Positions 18,496 to 28,620 of a stretch of 64,000 nucleotides of DNA are shown here, piece by piece. Source of the stretch: Olleya sediminilitoris (GTDB lineage: Bacteria; Bacteroidota; Bacteroidia; Flavobacteriales; Flavobacteriaceae); the NCBI RefSeq assembly GCF_016785945.1, contig NZ_JAEMEF010000001.1, positions 372,001 through 436,000 of the forward strand, in the 5' to 3' direction. A program made the position numbers and the translations under genes. How positions within the stretch are numbered: the stretch's first letter is position 1; the number at the start of each line of letters is the position of its first letter. The notes under the pieces are model-generated. The model was not told where the DNA came from. It worked only from the letters and a program-made list of their open reading frames with translations, and searched no databases.

Positions 18496-18525
18496 TTGGT
18501 TTTCACTTTAAAAACAATATCTTTG
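18496..18525 (+). promoter_or_regulatory. Near-perfect Bacteroidota promoter for the gmd block
   Basis: TTG at 18496-18498, a 19-base spacer and TATCTTTG at 18518-18525 match the housekeeping TTG-N19-TAnnTTTG pattern exactly. The start of transcription should fall near 18530, about 45 bases before gmd. This is the best promoter in the polysaccharide locus. Confidence 0.8.
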
Positions 18526-18575
18526 ACCCATATTATGGTAATTTCATAACCAATTAGTTAAAAAATAGGAATATA

Positions 18576-19661
18576 ATGCAACAAAAAAAAGCACTAATAA
18601 CAGGTATAACTGGTCAAGATGGATCTTTCTTAGCTGAGTTATTAATTGAAAAAGGATATGAAGTACATGGTGTAATCAGAAGAAGTTCTTCTTTTAATAC
18701 GGAAAGGATAGAACACTTGTATATTGATGAGTTAATTAGAGACCTGCACTCTAACAGAAAAATAACACTTCATTATGGTGACATGACGGATACTTCAAAC
18801 TTAATAAGATTAGTTAAGCAAATTGAACCAGATGAAATCTATAATTTAGCAGCACAATCGCATGTTAAAGTCTCTTTTGATTTGCCAGAATATACTGCTA
18901 AAACAGATGCTTTAGGCACGTTAAGCTTATTAGAGGCTGTTAGGATATGTGAGTTAGAAAAGAAAACTAGAATATATCAAGCATCTACTTCAGAGCTTTA
19001 TGGAAAAGTACAAGAAATCCCTCAGAAGGAAACGACTCCTTTCTATCCAAGATCTCCCTATGGAGTTGCAAAAATGTACGCATATTGGATTACAAAAAAT
19101 TATAGAGAATCTTACGGTATGTATGCTGTTAACGGTATCTTGTTTAATCATGAGTCTGAAAGACGTGGGGAAACATTTGTAACTAGAAAAATCACCCTTG
19201 CAGCCTCTAGGATTGCGGAAGGAACTCAAGATAAATTATATTTAGGAAATTTAGATTCGTTAAGAGATTGGGGATATGCTAAAGACTATGTTGAGTGTAT
19301 GTGGCTAATGTTACAACACCCAGAGCCAGAAGATTTTGTAATAGCAACAGGAAAGCAATATTCAATTAGACACTTTAGTGAATTATCATTTAAAGAAGTA
19401 GGAATTGATATTATATGGGAAGGTAAAGGTGTAGAAGAAATCGGTAAATGTAAAAAAACAGGCAAAGTATTAATAGAAGTAGATCCAAAATACTTTAGGC
19501 CTGCAGAAGTTGAAACTTTACTTGGTGATCCATCAAAAGCAAACAAATTATTAGGATGGAACTCTAGTAAAACCCCAATTGAAGAGTTAGTTAAAATTAT
19601 GATCAAACATGACCTTCAATTAGCAAAAAAAGAACACACTATAAAAAAATCATTTGATTAA
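18576..19661 (+). CDS. gmd: GDP-mannose 4,6-dehydratase
   Basis: This 361-residue SDR enzyme makes GDP-4-keto-6-deoxy-D-mannose. It has the [15 protein letters not shown] nucleotide-binding start, [16 protein letters not shown], the T138-S139-E140 catalytic set and YGVAK (Y162, K166), plus the [16 protein letters not shown] segment that is typical of Gmd. It is first in a block with a ColD-type dehydratase and a Fcl/ColC-type synthase. Confidence 0.96.
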   Translation: MQQKKALITGITGQDGSFLAELLIEKGYEVHGVIRRSSSFNTERIEHLYIDELIRDLHSNRKITLHYGDMTDTSNLIRLVKQIEPDEIYNLAAQSHVKVSFDLPEYTAKTDALGTLSLLEAVRICELEKKTRIYQASTSELYGKVQEIPQKETTPFYPRSPYGVAKMYAYWITKNYRESYGMYAVNGILFNHESERRGETFVTRKITLAASRIAEGTQDKLYLGNLDSLRDWGYAKDYVECMWLMLQHPEPEDFVIATGKQYSIRHFSELSFKEVGIDIIWEGKGVEEIGKCKKTGKVLIEVDPKYFRPAEVETLLGDPSKANKLLGWNSSKTPIEELVKIMIKHDLQLAKKEHTIKKSFD

Positions 19662-19673
19662 AAATATTTTATA

Positions 19674-20840
19674 ATGAGATATACCTTATCTGATAATACT
19701 TGGGATAATAAAGAGTTTGAAGCTTTAAATGAAGTTATAGCATCTGGATTCTTCTCAATGGGAGAAAAAGTAAAAGCTTTTGAACTGGACTTTGCTAAAA
19801 AATTCAATTCAAAATATGCAGTGATGTCTAACTCTGGATCATCAGCTAATTTATTAGCAATAGCAGCTTTAGTTTATTCAAAAAAACTTAACGCTGGTGA
19901 TGAGGTTTTAGTACCTGCTGTATCTTGGAGTACAACCTACTTTCCCTTATCTCAACATAATTTAAAATTAAAGTTTATTGACATAGATGCAAAAACTTTA
20001 AATATAGACGTTACTCAAGTAGAAGCAGCAATTACCCCTAATACTAAAGCTATCTTTGCAGTAAATTTACTTGGTAATCCAAATGATTTTGATACATTAA
20101 ATAACATATGTAAAAAACATAATTTAATCCTTTTAGAGGATAATTGTGAATCAATGGGAGCTTTTTATAAAGGTAAAGCTGCCGGAACAATTGGAGAAAT
20201 GGGAACATACTCTACTTTTTACTCTCATCATCTTTGCACAATGGAGGGAGGGATGACAGTTACAGATAACGAAGAGCTTTATCATTACATGTTATCTATT
20301 AGAGCGCATGGTTGGACAAGAAACCTACCAAAAGACAGTAAAATATATAAGAAAAAAGAAGATGCTTTTTACGAAAGCTTCAATTTTATAATGCCAGGAT
20401 ATAACCTAAGACCAATCGAAATGGAAGGGGCTTTAGGAATTGAGCAATTAAAGAAATTAGATGGTATTATTGATCAAAGACGTGAAAATGCTAAATATTT
20501 TAAATCTCAAATTAATGGCTTAGAAGGATATAGATTTCAACAAGAAACAGAGGACAGTTCTTGGTTTGGGTTTGCAATAATTTTAGAAGGAAAAAACAAA
20601 GGTAAGAGAAGCCAATTAGTGAAACTTTTAGATCAAAATAATATTGATGCAAGACCAGTTGTTGCAGGTAATTTTGTGAGAAATAAAGCAGTTGAGTATT
20701 TAGATTATAGTGTGCATAATTCATTGGAAAATGCTGATTACATTCATGACGAAGCTTTTTTTGTAGGTAATCATTCTAAAGACAATAAAGAGCATGTAGA
20801 CCGTTTAATAAGTTGTCTTAAATCTTTTTCAAATGCATAA
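19674..20840 (+). CDS. colD: GDP-4-keto-6-deoxymannose 3-dehydratase (ColD-type)
   Basis: This 388-residue protein has the DegT/DnrJ/EryC1 aminotransferase fold. The lysine that normally binds PLP is replaced: the segment reads TFYSHHLCTMEGGM, putting H186 where ordinary family members have lysine. A His at this position is the hallmark of PLP-dependent sugar 3-dehydratases (ColD, and RfbH/E1 for CDP-sugars), which remove the 3-hydroxyl instead of adding an amine. With gmd before and a Fcl/ColC homologue after (8-base overlap), the substrate is most likely GDP-4-keto-6-deoxy-D-mannose and the end product GDP-L-colitose. The His swap is seen directly; the substrate is inferred from context. 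Confidence 0.82.
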   Translation: MRYTLSDNTWDNKEFEALNEVIASGFFSMGEKVKAFELDFAKKFNSKYAVMSNSGSSANLLAIAALVYSKKLNAGDEVLVPAVSWSTTYFPLSQHNLKLKFIDIDAKTLNIDVTQVEAAITPNTKAIFAVNLLGNPNDFDTLNNICKKHNLILLEDNCESMGAFYKGKAAGTIGEMGTYSTFYSHHLCTMEGGMTVTDNEELYHYMLSIRAHGWTRNLPKDSKIYKKKEDAFYESFNFIMPGYNLRPIEMEGALGIEQLKKLDGIIDQRRENAKYFKSQINGLEGYRFQQETEDSSWFGFAIILEGKNKGKRSQLVKLLDQNNIDARPVVAGNFVRNKAVEYLDYSVHNSLENADYIHDEAFFVGNHSKDNKEHVDRLISCLKSFSNA

Positions 20841-21768
20841 AGATGCTAAAATATATGTAGCTGGACATAATGGTATGTTGGGCTCTGCTATTGTAAGAGC
20901 ACTAAAAAAAGAAGGTTATCACAACATTGTTTTTAGAAGATCTTTTGAATTAGATTTAAAAAAACAAGAAGCAGTTAATAGTTTTTTTAAAACCGAAAAG
21001 CCAGAATATGTATTTTTAGTTGCTGCAAAAGTTGGTGGAATTGGTGCCAATATTGAAAGGCCAGCTGAGTTTTTATATGATAATTTAATGATTAATTCCA
21101 ATATCATCGAAGCTGCATACCAAAATAAAGTGTCTAAATTACTATTTTTAGGTAGTTCTTGTATATACCCAAGATTATCTCAACAACCTATGAAAGAAGA
21201 GTACCTTTTAGATGGTAAATTAGAGCCAACTAACGAAGGGTATGCCTTAGGCAAAATTGCAGGAATTAAACTTTGCGAGTATTATAATAAGCAATATGGG
21301 ACAAACTTTATATCAGCAATGCCACCTAATTTGTATGGTGAAAATGATAATTTTGATCCAGCACATTCTCATGTTATAGGAGCTCTTTTAAGAAAATTTC
21401 ACACTGCCAAAATAAACAACGATTCAGAGGTAGTAATGTGGGGTACGGGAAGTGCTAAAAGAGAGTTTATGTATGTTGATGACGCAGCTAGTGCTTGCTT
21501 ATTTTTAATGAATAACTACAATGAGAATCAACATATTAATATTGGTTCAGACGAGGATGTTCAAATCTTAGAATTAGCAGAAATAATTAAAGGAATCACA
21601 GGATTTGAAGGTCAAATAGTTAAAGATACTACAAAACCAGACGGTATGCCTAGAAAGCTAATGGATAGCTCTAAAATGCATGAGTTAGGTTGGAAACACT
21701 CTGTTGAATTAAAAGAGGGGTTAGAAAAAACCTTTAAATTTTTTTTAGAACAAGAAAAACAAAGATAA
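20833..21768 (+). CDS. colC: GDP-L-colitose synthase (ColC-type) / GDP-L-fucose synthase homologue
   Basis: This 311-residue SDR epimerase-reductase has all catalytic residues of the Fcl family at the expected places: S108 and C110 in GSSCIYP, Y137 and K141 in YALGK, H180 in SHVIGALL. Fcl and ColC are homologous and both epimerise C5 (Fcl also C3) and reduce C4. The preceding 3-dehydratase makes ColC more likely, because its product lacks the 3-hydroxyl. If the dehydratase were inactive, GDP-L-fucose would be made instead. The start overlaps the colD end by 8 bases. Confidence 0.78.
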   Translation: MHKDAKIYVAGHNGMLGSAIVRALKKEGYHNIVFRRSFELDLKKQEAVNSFFKTEKPEYVFLVAAKVGGIGANIERPAEFLYDNLMINSNIIEAAYQNKVSKLLFLGSSCIYPRLSQQPMKEEYLLDGKLEPTNEGYALGKIAGIKLCEYYNKQYGTNFISAMPPNLYGENDNFDPAHSHVIGALLRKFHTAKINNDSEVVMWGTGSAKREFMYVDDAASACLFLMNNYNENQHINIGSDEDVQILELAEIIKGITGFEGQIVKDTTKPDGMPRKLMDSSKMHELGWKHSVELKEGLEKTFKFFLEQEKQR

Positions 21769-21778
21769 ATTTTACAAA

Positions 21779-22396
21779 ATGAAGTTTTTTAAAATAATAA
21801 TTTCACTAAGCATCTTATCGTTTTGTTCTTGTAATAATAACAAAACAATAAAAGCAGTTTTTCAACCAGATGAAATTCTGGGTAAGGATGTAGTTATATC
21901 CGAGGCATATGAAGAGAGAAACTACTCGCATTTAGAGAGATTACATTTATTATCGTTGACAGTTCAAGATACTATAGACAATGATAGTCGGTTTTTAATT
22001 CGTTTTGGGTTTGCTTCAATTCCTCAAACTGCAAAAATAGATTCAGCTTTTATATATTTGAAAGCAATCGAACCTGGACATTTTGGAGAGAAAAATTCGT
22101 TTTACATACAACGCTCTAAATCAGTTTGGATTAATAAAGACGTCAATTGGCAGAATCAACCAGAAGGAGACGAAACTGATCAAATTTTAATAGATGCTCC
22201 AACAGATAAAATGCAATCCTACAAAATAGACGTTACTAATTACGTTGAAAATGTAATTAATAAAACCTATCCTAATTATGGATATATATTTAGGCTAGAG
22301 AGTGAAGAAAAGCCTTATAAAGGTATTCGATTTTGCTCCAGTAATCATTTAAATGAAGATAGTAGGCCTAAATTAGAGGTTTTTTATAGAGAATAA
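21779..22396 (+). CDS. DNRLRE-like putative lipoprotein inside the glycan locus
   Basis: The 205-residue product has a signal peptide ending at two cysteines (C16, C18) followed by NNNK, like a Bacteroidota lipoprotein. The body is beta-rich, with RFLIRFGFASIPQTAKIDSAFIYL-like strands and a later IDVTNYVENVINK segment, which match the DNRLRE/carbohydrate-binding-like fold found in surface proteins. It lies 10 bases after colC and 13 before a Wzy-like gene, so it is probably co-expressed with glycan synthesis. An exported protein of this type is unexpected here; it could help display or bind the polysaccharide, but this is speculation. Confidence 0.6.
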   Translation: MKFFKIIISLSILSFCSCNNNKTIKAVFQPDEILGKDVVISEAYEERNYSHLERLHLLSLTVQDTIDNDSRFLIRFGFASIPQTAKIDSAFIYLKAIEPGHFGEKNSFYIQRSKSVWINKDVNWQNQPEGDETDQILIDAPTDKMQSYKIDVTNYVENVINKTYPNYGYIFRLESEEKPYKGIRFCSSNHLNEDSRPKLEVFYRE

Positions 22397-22409
22397 AATA
22401 GTGTCATAA

Positions 22410-23681
22410 ATGAATTCAGTTTTATTTCAAATTAATAATAATAAGCAGAAAATTTCTTTTCTGCTTATTTGTTTATTAATGTTTTTCCCGATGTTTGAGG
22501 TTAAAACTAACTCTAAAATTATACTGTTTTTTTTTATTTTTAGTGTCGTATTAAATTTTAAAAAAGGAATTAACTCTATTAAGAATACCCCTTTAAAAGG
22601 CTTGGTAATAAATAGTTTGTTTTTTTTACTATTAATAGTTTCTATAATTTATACTTCGGACAAAAACACAGGGCTTAAAATTATTACCAGACAATTATCG
22701 TTTATTTTATTTCCAATAATTGTTTTTTATTTTATTAATCTTACAAAAAAACAACTAATTATTTTAGCTAAATTATTTGTCTTAGCTAACGTATTATCTG
22801 TTCTTTATTTGTGTTTTAAGCTTTCTGAAAACGTCTCTATTTTAGAAGTCGCTACTAATAATTTTGATTTTAGATCAATAATTAATACAGGCACTTATAA
22901 GGATTGGCATCCAACGTATATTAGCGCGTTTATATTGACTAGTATAATATTATTGATTGAGTCTTGTTATTCTGTAAGTAAAAAGGCTTATAAAGCATTA
23001 GTTATAGTAATTGTAATAGCACTTAGTTTGTTTTTATTTATGCTTAATTCTAGAGCAGTAGTATATTCTTATATTATCATTATACCTGTATATATATTTA
23101 TAAAAACCAAAACTCTAAAAGGTAGAGTTATATTTCTTTTATTATGTATTCCGTTTTTAGTTGGATTTTATTATTTATTGATGAATAATTTTTCTTTAAA
23201 TTATAGGTTAGTACTGCAACTAGAGAAAGTGTATACTTGGTTGACAGACGCTACAGTGTCTACAAGTGGTATAGATGGTAGGTATTTTATAAACCAATGT
23301 AATACCAATTTGTTTTTAAATAATCCATTTTTAGGCTATGGAATTGGAGATGTAAGTTATAACTTAAGTAATTGCTATTTGGACATGGAGTTTATAGAAT
23401 TGTACGAAAATAATCTAAACACTCATAACAACTATTTTTATTTATTGTTGTCTGGTGGTTTAATTACACTTTGTGCATTTTTAGTTTTAATAATTAACAA
23501 TATGATTTTGTCCATAAAAACTAAAAATTATGCTTATTTCTTTGTTTTAACCCTATTAATGGTGGTGTTTTTAACAGAGACATTTTTTGAAAGATTAAAC
23601 GGGATTATATTTTTTTCAGCCTTTAATTCATTGTATTATTATTACGTTTCAAATTTTCAAAAATTAAATAATGAGTATTAA
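22410..23681 (+). CDS. O-antigen polymerase/ligase family membrane protein
   Basis: The 423-residue protein has about 11-12 hydrophobic segments and, before the last ones, a longer periplasmic loop with the pattern FLGYGIGDV and NTHNNYFYLLLSGG, which is the conserved H-N region of the Wzy/WaaL (Wzy_C) family. It either polymerises undecaprenyl-linked repeat units or ligates them to a lipid acceptor in the periplasm. First of three such proteins in the locus. The end overlaps the flippase gene by 11 bases. Confidence 0.8.
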   Translation: MNSVLFQINNNKQKISFLLICLLMFFPMFEVKTNSKIILFFFIFSVVLNFKKGINSIKNTPLKGLVINSLFFLLLIVSIIYTSDKNTGLKIITRQLSFILFPIIVFYFINLTKKQLIILAKLFVLANVLSVLYLCFKLSENVSILEVATNNFDFRSIINTGTYKDWHPTYISAFILTSIILLIESCYSVSKKAYKALVIVIVIALSLFLFMLNSRAVVYSYIIIIPVYIFIKTKTLKGRVIFLLLCIPFLVGFYYLLMNNFSLNYRLVLQLEKVYTWLTDATVSTSGIDGRYFINQCNTNLFLNNPFLGYGIGDVSYNLSNCYLDMEFIELYENNLNTHNNYFYLLLSGGLITLCAFLVLIINNMILSIKTKNYAYFFVLTLLMVVFLTETFFERLNGIIFFSAFNSLYYYYVSNFQKLNNEY

Positions 23682-25164
23682 AAATAATCTATATAATATA
23701 TTTGGGGGAGCAGGTAGAGCTATTCTGTTTCTTTTAACCATCCCATTGATGGTTAATTATATGGGTGTGGAAAAATTTGGTGTTTGGGCTCTAATTACTT
23801 CTATTGGTAACATAGCCTTAATGCTTGATGTCGGTATTGCTTCTACAACAATGCACTTTGTTTCAGAAATTAATGCTCTGGAAACTAAGGAGGAGGTAGA
23901 GCATAAAACTAAAACAGTTATACCCATTTTACTTATAATTAATGTTTTGCTTAGTGCAATTGTAGCGATATCTTTTTTGTTTTTTACTACAGAAATAGCA
24001 CATATTTTTTTAAATAATAGTATAGTCAGTGATGATATTATTATTGCCTTAAGATGGATTGGTTTATACTCTTCAATAATGTTAATTCAACATTTGTTTT
24101 CAGGTATTATGCAAGCTTACAATCAATTTTTGACAGTTAACATTATTAAATTTATTAATATTTTTGTTATAAATATTGGGTTATTGGTTTTTAGTTTTTT
24201 AGAAGAAGACTTTGTAACACTTACATTTTACATGTTTTCAATTAGTATTTTAACCTTATTGACTTACATTTATTTAGCCTCAAAAAAGTTAAATATTTTT
24301 AAAATAAAACCCAAATTTGATTATCAAACTACAAAAAACATTATAAGTTATTCTGGAACAACTTGGGTTGGTTATTTCGGAAGTGTTATTTTTACCCAAT
24401 TTGATAAAATAATCATAGGTAAAATAACAACACCAGAAATACTAGGTATTTATGCAGCAATAATTTCTATCACTAGTTATATTAGTTCAATTGCAACTGT
24501 TGGGTTACAACCAATAATTCCGAGGCTTACAGAGCTTTGGACCAAAGTTAAAACAAAAAAGGAAGAATTTGTAAATGAGTATAAACACGCTATCCAATTT
24601 AATACTTTCTTGATATTCTTTGCATCCCTTTTAATGCTAATCATTTATAAGGTGTTATTAGAAAATATTATGAATATTAATTTAGATATCTATCCAGATT
24701 CTATTTTAGCTTTCAAATTAGCTATTTTTATATATGCATTTAATTCTTTAAGTATTCCAGGGTTTTACACACTTATGGCAATTAAAAAGACAAAGTATAT
24801 TGGGATTTGGCAGTTGACAGGTTCTTTTCTAGCATTATTTAGTATTTATTTATTTGGTCAATCTTATGGTTTATACGGTGTAATTATTGGTAATATTGGA
24901 TTAATTATAACTTTAATGTTTAATATTATTACAGCTAAGATTATTGTAAAAAAACCGTTTGAATGGTTTAAATATATCTTTAAACCAATACTAATTTTTA
25001 GTATTACAATTAGTTTAATTTTAATGGTTAATAATGTTTATCTAGACTCTTTATTTGCCTTAATTGCAATTATTTTATTAGTGATTTGGTATTTTAATCA
25101 ACAACCAGAATTATTAATTATTATTTCTAACGTTATAAAGAAGAGGAAAAATGAAGTTCTTTAA
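23671..25164 (+). CDS. Oligosaccharide flippase (Wzx)
   Basis: This 497-residue inner-membrane protein has about 12-14 membrane helices and the MOP/MATE-like start NIFGGAGRAILFLLTIPLM with GVEKFGVWALITS, typical of polysaccharide flippases. It should move lipid-linked repeat units to the periplasmic face. It overlaps both neighbours (11 and 14 bases), so the three membrane proteins are co-translated. Confidence 0.88.
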   Translation: MSIKNNLYNIFGGAGRAILFLLTIPLMVNYMGVEKFGVWALITSIGNIALMLDVGIASTTMHFVSEINALETKEEVEHKTKTVIPILLIINVLLSAIVAISFLFFTTEIAHIFLNNSIVSDDIIIALRWIGLYSSIMLIQHLFSGIMQAYNQFLTVNIIKFINIFVINIGLLVFSFLEEDFVTLTFYMFSISILTLLTYIYLASKKLNIFKIKPKFDYQTTKNIISYSGTTWVGYFGSVIFTQFDKIIIGKITTPEILGIYAAIISITSYISSIATVGLQPIIPRLTELWTKVKTKKEEFVNEYKHAIQFNTFLIFFASLLMLIIYKVLLENIMNINLDIYPDSILAFKLAIFIYAFNSLSIPGFYTLMAIKKTKYIGIWQLTGSFLALFSIYLFGQSYGLYGVIIGNIGLIITLMFNIITAKIIVKKPFEWFKYIFKPILIFSITISLILMVNNVYLDSLFALIAIILLVIWYFNQQPELLIIISNVIKKRKNEVL

Positions 25165-26284
25165 ATTTCTTAGCGAAAACCTTTTTAAGAAGTCTTTTGT
25201 TATAATCTTCATTTTGACATTCTTCTTGTATTCATTTTCATTTAGATTTAGTTTTTTACTTTATATTGTACCTTTAGCTTTTTTTATTGCCTATCTTTTT
25301 TTTAATAGAAATTTTAAAATAAAACTTAAAGCTTTAATCTTTTACTTTTTATTAATATCATTTGCACTTTTATTATTTGCTGGAGGTCTAATTGATTTTG
25401 ATTTTTTAGTTAGAGTTAAATCAGCTATGTATCTTGCTTTATTTTTTATACCAATGAGTTATATTTTTTATTGTGAAGTAGATAAACATGATTTACAAAC
25501 CACATATAAAAATTTATTATTGTCCTACTTTATACTTGGGCTTTTTATATTCTTTCTACATTCTAATGGTTTAATAAATAGTAATAGATATCAGCATGTA
25601 GGTAATATCTTGGCAGGTTTAACAATTTTACTTTTTGGTCTTAAATCTAAATGGTATAAATGGGTTTTTATTTCTATAATTTTCTTTTTATTGCTTTTAT
25701 CAGGCTCTAGACAAGCACTTGTAGGGCTAGTATTTACTTTAATGGTGTACTTGTTAGTGTCTAACTTTAAAAGCGTTATGTACGCTACTATAGTAGGTTT
25801 AATTATATTTTTAAATTGGGATTATATTTTTAAAAAAATTGAATTATTTGCTCATGAAAAAAATATAGCAACACTAATACGTATGACTTATGCAATTAAA
25901 TCTAATGGAGGTGCGAGTGTACAAGTAAGATTTGACATTTATAAAAATTTGATTCAAGAAATTAATTTTTTACCCAACCTTTCTTTTTCTCCAAATAAAG
26001 ATTCATTGTTACCACATAATTTTTTTCTTGAATATTTCGTAACCTCAGGTTATCTTCTAGGAAGTCTATTTTTTATATTTATTATATATCTTTTTATACA
26101 GACTATTTACAATCATAAAAACAATGTTTTAGTATATTTTTCAATATTCTATTTTGTTCCCTTTAATGTGTCTTCAGGTTTGACATCCGCAAAATATTTT
26201 TTATATTATTGTTTGTTAGTCATTATTATTCAATCAAAAAAAGTAAAGTATGAAAGTCTTATTAGTAAGCGGAAGTGTAAGTAA
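25151..26284 (+). CDS. Second Wzy/O-antigen-ligase-like membrane protein
   Basis: The 377-residue product has about 10 membrane segments and a periplasmic region with LLPHNFFLEYFVTSGYLLG, which has the spacing of the conserved H-N motif in Wzy/WaaL proteins, and an upstream LSGSRQALVGL segment. Conservation in this family is low, so polymerase and ligase cannot be told apart. It overlaps the following glycosyltransferase gene by 35 bases. Confidence 0.7.
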   Translation: MKFFKFLSENLFKKSFVIIFILTFFLYSFSFRFSFLLYIVPLAFFIAYLFFNRNFKIKLKALIFYFLLISFALLLFAGGLIDFDFLVRVKSAMYLALFFIPMSYIFYCEVDKHDLQTTYKNLLLSYFILGLFIFFLHSNGLINSNRYQHVGNILAGLTILLFGLKSKWYKWVFISIIFFLLLLSGSRQALVGLVFTLMVYLLVSNFKSVMYATIVGLIIFLNWDYIFKKIELFAHEKNIATLIRMTYAIKSNGGASVQVRFDIYKNLIQEINFLPNLSFSPNKDSLLPHNFFLEYFVTSGYLLGSLFFIFIIYLFIQTIYNHKNNVLVYFSIFYFVPFNVSSGLTSAKYFLYYCLLVIIIQSKKVKYESLISKRKCK

Positions 26285-27425
26285 TTCAGGTCATGGGACT
26301 GTGTATTTAAACAATATACATAAAAACTTAAAGGATATTGATACAGATATTTTTGTACCCAAAGATGCTATTTTAGGAGACACGGATATTGATGTAAACA
26401 GCATACATAAAAGTGATTTAAGCTTCTCTAAATTATCAAGGCAAAACTATGCTAAGTATGGTAAATTGGGTATAGTTAAAAGGGGTTTCGACAGGGTTTT
26501 TAATGGTATTAAATTTCACAAAGATTTACTAAAACATTTAAAAATTAAAAACTATGATGTTGTCCATATTCTTGATTCAGAATATATATCGTATTGGTAT
26601 TTAGCTAAAAAACTAAAAAACAAGCATGTAAGATTAGTTTACACATTACATGCTTCAGATTTTAATTTGCAATCTTTTACAATTGGATCGGTTTACAAGT
26701 ATCTAATTAAAACTATGCTAAACAAAAGTTTTAGTAAAACTGCCCATGTTGTATGTCATGGAGAGTGGATTAAGGATAGATTAGTTTTGGCATTTCCAAA
26801 ATTAAAAAACAAAATTTCTGGTATTGATTACCCAAGTAATGCGTATACAAAAATTGATAAAGACAACCTTAAAGCAGAACTTGGAGTACCTTTAGATAAA
26901 ACTATTATATCATTTTTAGGAATGATAAGACGTGACAAAAAAATAGAGGTTGCAATTCAAACTATTAAACAATTACCAGATAATTTTCATTTTGTTATAG
27001 CAGGAAGTTTATCTGATTATAAGTTAGAAGAGATTGAAAGCCTAATAAAAGAGGCTAAAATAGAAAGCAGAGTAACCAGAACATTTAAATATTTGAGTTT
27101 AAAAGAATATGAAGATAATTTTAAGGCTTCAGATATTTTTTTATCAACACATAGTGATAGTTTCCCTTCTGCTAGCGGACCTGTAAGTGATGCCAGATCC
27201 TACGGTGTACCTGTAGTAGTACCTCCCAAAGGACAACTAGAAATGTATGTAAATATTAATAAAGTAGGTCAGGTAGCAAAAAAGCATAATGCTAAGGACT
27301 TTGCTGACGCCTGTTTACTTGTTAATAATGAAATTAATCACTATAAGAATAATGTTATTAAAGTTTCTCAAAATCTGTCATGGGAAAGTTTCGGAAATAA
27401 ACATGTAAGTATCTATAATGGGTAA
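26250..27425 (+). CDS. Glycosyltransferase family 4 protein
   Basis: This 391-residue cytosolic protein has a GT-B fold: an N-terminal SGSVSNSGHGTVYLNNI loop for acceptor binding and a C-terminal domain with ISFLGMIRRDKK and a donor-site stretch STHSDSFPSASGPVSDARS in place of the usual E-x7-E. It probably adds one sugar of the repeat unit. The donor cannot be predicted. The start lies 35 bases inside the upstream Wzy-like gene. Confidence 0.82.
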   Translation: MKVLLVSGSVSNSGHGTVYLNNIHKNLKDIDTDIFVPKDAILGDTDIDVNSIHKSDLSFSKLSRQNYAKYGKLGIVKRGFDRVFNGIKFHKDLLKHLKIKNYDVVHILDSEYISYWYLAKKLKNKHVRLVYTLHASDFNLQSFTIGSVYKYLIKTMLNKSFSKTAHVVCHGEWIKDRLVLAFPKLKNKISGIDYPSNAYTKIDKDNLKAELGVPLDKTIISFLGMIRRDKKIEVAIQTIKQLPDNFHFVIAGSLSDYKLEEIESLIKEAKIESRVTRTFKYLSLKEYEDNFKASDIFLSTHSDSFPSASGPVSDARSYGVPVVVPPKGQLEMYVNINKVGQVAKKHNAKDFADACLLVNNEINHYKNNVIKVSQNLSWESFGNKHVSIYNG

Positions 27426-28620
27426 AATAACGGACAAAATTTATAATAAAAACTTTCTATTAAAAAATAGTTTGCTGTTTTTTTTTACATACGATTTTAT
27501 TATAAAATTATTTGTATCTTATGATATAGCCAATCTTACATATTATAGATATGGTATTGTTTTTAAAATATTAATTATAATTAGTGCTTACATCTCTTAC
27601 AATCAATATAAAGTTGATTACAAGTTTTTAACTCCAATAATTTTACTATCTATTTCGTTTTTAGTTAGTCAATTATCCTTCTCTTCTACATTAAATCAAG
27701 CAAATATTTTATTTAATGGACACTATTTTTTAAATAGTGTATTTGCATTATTATTTGTTTATATGTTTAATAAAACGATAATTTTAAGGGTTTTAAATTA
27801 CCAAATAAAATTTTTCATTTGGTTTATGGCATTAAATTCTGTGGCAATATTGATAGGCTATTTTTTTAGCTTAAATATTTTTAAATCTTATTTTTTTGGA
27901 GGAACTAGGTTTGGGTTTCAAGGGTTGTTATTATATCATAGTGAAGCTGGTTATATTTATTTTATAGCTATATGTATGGCTTATTATTTATACCTTAAAA
28001 ATAGTAACGCGTTTTTAGGAGGAGTGTTACTTTTACTTTTTGTTACTTCATTTATAATTGGGACAAAAAAAGCATCATTTCTATCTTTAATATTTTTTCT
28101 ATATTTTTTTATTGACAATATCAAGTTGCTAAAAAAAAGAGGAACTTATTATTTTTTAGCAAGTATTTTAATTATTACCTTTTTATTTAGACATATAATT
28201 GTAGATATTTTTACTAAACAGTTTTCTTTATTTGTAAGATTGTATTCAGAAGAAGGCTTTTTTACATCTTTCACTTCTTATAGGAATGTACTTTTACAAA
28301 AGTATTTTATTCCTTATATTAATGATAATTGGGGTGTTTTAAATTATATATTTGGAGGACCAAAATTTGCAAATAGTCGAGTTGAGTTAGAATTATTTGA
28401 TTTAATACTCTTTTTTGGGCTTGGTGGTATTGTTGCATATGTTTCGTTCTTCAAAAATCTTTGTACAAGTTCTACTAAGTATTCTAATTTCATAATATTT
28501 AGTCTTATTTTCGCATCATTATTCTCGGGGAATTTACTTTCAAGTGTTAATACAATGGTAATCATGTTTGTGTCTGTACTATTTGTTAACTACGATAGAG
28601 AACAAAGTTTACAGAAATGA
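27418..28620 (+). CDS. Third Wzy-like polytopic membrane protein
   Basis: The 400-residue protein is strongly hydrophobic with about 10-11 membrane segments and a periplasmic loop around residues 270-315 (RLYSEEGFFTSFTSYRN, then NYIFGGP). This fits the EpsG/Wzy type of polymerase, without a strong family motif. It overlaps the genes on both sides by 8 and 4 bases. A third protein of this kind suggests more than one polymer or a separate ligase. Confidence 0.62.
   Translation: MGKITDKIYNKNFLLKNSLLFFFTYDFIIKLFVSYDIANLTYYRYGIVFKILIIISAYISYNQYKVDYKFLTPIILLSISFLVSQLSFSSTLNQANILFNGHYFLNSVFALLFVYMFNKTIILRVLNYQIKFFIWFMALNSVAILIGYFFSLNIFKSYFFGGTRFGFQGLLLYHSEAGYIYFIAICMAYYLYLKNSNAFLGGVLLLLFVTSFIIGTKKASFLSLIFFLYFFIDNIKLLKKRGTYYFLASILIITFLFRHIIVDIFTKQFSLFVRLYSEEGFFTSFTSYRNVLLQKYFIPYINDNWGVLNYIFGGPKFANSRVELELFDLILFFGLGGIVAYVSFFKNLCTSSTKYSNFIIFSLIFASLFSGNLLSSVNTMVIMFVSVLFVNYDREQSLQK

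Noticed and set aside
18495-18557. ATTGGTT/AACCAAT inverted repeat around the gmd promoter
   Set aside because: Only seven bases with about 45 between arms; expected by chance in AT-rich DNA.
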